A DNA stretch of 64,000 nt. It comes from Candidatus Latescibacterota bacterium. Lineage in GTDB: Bacteria; Latescibacterota; UBA2968. This document shows, piece by piece, positions 62,574-64,000 of this stretch. Position numbers and translations under genes: made by a program. How positions within the stretch are numbered: position 1 is the stretch's first letter; every line of letters starts with the position of its first letter. The stretch is taken from the NCBI GenBank assembly GCA_022821275.1, contig JAJEDY010000094.1, positions 1-64,000 on the forward strand, read 5' to 3'. Under the pieces are notes generated by a model. The model ran no database searches, was not told where the DNA came from, and saw nothing but the letters and a program-made list of their open reading frames with translations.

Positions 62574-63829
62574 GTGGCGTTGCTTTTTGCCCGTTACGGA
62601 CCGGACCATCCCAATGCCGGTGTCCGTCTGTTTCGCGTCATTGGCACTGAGCGCTATACCGGTATCGAGCACAATGTTGAAGAACGCCCGCGTTGCGAAG
62701 GTAACTTGCCTGCGGTTATATCGGAAATTCGCACGGTTATCAGTAGTCTGCTGCGGCGCCCGATGCGGCTCGTGGGGAGTCGCTTTCAGGAATCTGCCGA
62801 ATATCCGGATTTCGCATGGCTGGAGGCGTTGCTTAATGCCATCGCGCACCGCGATTACAGGATTGAAGGCACCTGCATAGAGGTCTGGCTATTCGATGAC
62901 CGCATGGAAGTTGTCAGTCCAGGCGGTCTGGTCGGCAATTTGACCACAGAAGCGTTGCTCACGCTCAAGCGCGTTCATCACAGCCGCAATCCTCGGATTA
63001 TTCGGGTGCTTGTAGATCTCGGTCTCGCACGCGATCAGGGCGAGGGTATTCCGCGTATGTTCGCAGAGATGGAAGATGCTTTTTTGCCGAGGCCAGACAT
63101 AGATGCGACCAGCCGCAGCGTTACCGTCACGCTTCGGAATACGCTTACCTTAAATGCGATGGATCGAGAATTTATCTCGGCTCTCGGCGATCTTGAGCTT
63201 TCCCGCAATGAGTTTCGGACCTTGCTTTATACGTATCGCCACGGTCAGATAGACAATGCCAGGCTACGTGCTTTATCCGGCCTGGATACCTTAAATGCCA
63301 GTTATCTTTTGCGCGGCCTCCGCGACCGAGATTTGCTGGTGCTTCATTCTCATGGCCCCAACAGCTACTATACGCTGACTTCTGTTCTGACATCGAAAGT
63401 TGGGGTATATAGAGCAAAAGGTGAAAAACTCAGTGTGGATGGGGGGATATTCGCGAAGGACAAGAAGGGACACGAAGAAGGGGTAAGCTCGATGCGGATG
63501 AGGGGGAGTTCAGCGCGGATGGGAGGGAGCTTGGCACGGATGGGGGGGAGTTCGACACCGATGGGGGGGAGCTTCCCGATTATATCAGAGCACGTATTGC
63601 AAAACTTGGAAAGCGGCCGCGTCGTGTGCGTGTGCGCCCCATCATCCATTTAATATGCGATCAAGGGAAATGGGTAACTTCTGCGGAACTTGCCCGGTTT
63701 CTCAATATAGGGCAAAGCAAACTAACGGCGGGTTATATTACTCCGATGGTGCATAGCAGAGAACTTGAACCGCGCTTTCCAGACAAGCCGAATCATCCTC
63801 ACCAGGCCTACCGCGCCAGAGTGCCCTAA
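62574..63829 (+). pseudogene. AlbA_2/RecG-like ATP-binding protein, N-terminally truncated and apparently frameshifted near its C-terminus
   Basis: LEALLNAIAHRDYRIEGTCIEVWLFDDRMEVVSPGGLVGNLT...GLARDQGEGIPRMFAEM (HATPase_c_4-like). Expected C-terminus (LPDYIRARIAKLGKRPRRVRVRPIIHLICDQGKWVTSAELARFLNI...PDKPNHPHQAYRARVP) lies in another frame ending at 63829. Confidence 0.7.
63488..63571 (+). repeat. Four tandem 21-bp coding repeats
   Basis: Units encode LDADEGE-FSADGRE-LGTDGGE-FDTDGGE followed by LPD. Confidence 0.85.
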
Positions 63830-63902
63830 CGCCTGCATACTTGATTGAATATGCGGATAAAGAACGCTATACTAAACACAGTCTCGAATTGGAATTTAGC
63901 AA

Positions 63903-64000
63903 ATGGAAAAATTTATGGCACGAAAAGTTTTTTTTAGCTTCCATTACAAGCACGATAACTGGCGTGTCGCCCAAGTTCGGAATATAGGCGTTATTGAGGG
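63903..64000 (+). CDS. N-terminal part of TIR-like (MTH538/DUF1863, Thoeris ThsB-like) protein, truncated by right edge
   Basis: MEKFMARKVFFSFHYKHDNWRVAQVRNIGVIEG, characteristic FFSFHYK.DNWR..QVRN..V start of this TIR-like family. Confidence 0.8.
   Translation, partial: MEKFMARKVFFSFHYKHDNWRVAQVRNIGVIE

Overview
The window is a bacterial chromosomal segment of mostly dense housekeeping genes with moderate GC. The gene style hints at an uncultured FCB-type lineage, but that is only an impression. Housekeeping content includes queC, hemJ, a nucleotide-sugar gene pair, argF, nrnA, an ftsEX/envC-like operon, surA/ppiC/mfd, ilvC, an RND pump, ahcY, metF, xth, tldD/tldE, rsmB, sat plus a sulfatase, moaC/moeA, rng, rplU/rpmA and mdh. 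RNA genes are a tmRNA, tRNA-Asp and tRNA-Lys. Accessory regions: (i) the left edge has a TnpB whose RuvC-I Asp and RuvC-II Glu both look lost, next to a higBA module; (ii) 48.3-53.5 kb, beside tRNA-Lys, has a 1481-aa type IIG-like restriction-methylase that ends in a HipA-like kinase C-lobe fragment and overlaps by ATGA with a HIRAN/HipA_N-like gene; (iii) from 59.6 kb to the right edge there is a type I hsdM, a RAYT transposase carrying a REP-like palindrome inside its own ORF, a frameshifted AlbA/RecG-like ATPase with a 21-bp coding repeat, and the start of a Thoeris ThsB-like TIR gene. Other unusual items are an FtsE with ruined Walker A and H-loop beside an EnvC-like protein lacking LytM, an XRE-HTH fused to a class III cyclase-like domain, and an internally duplicated CPBP membrane protein. 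All assignments come from reading translated sequence by eye; no database search was run.
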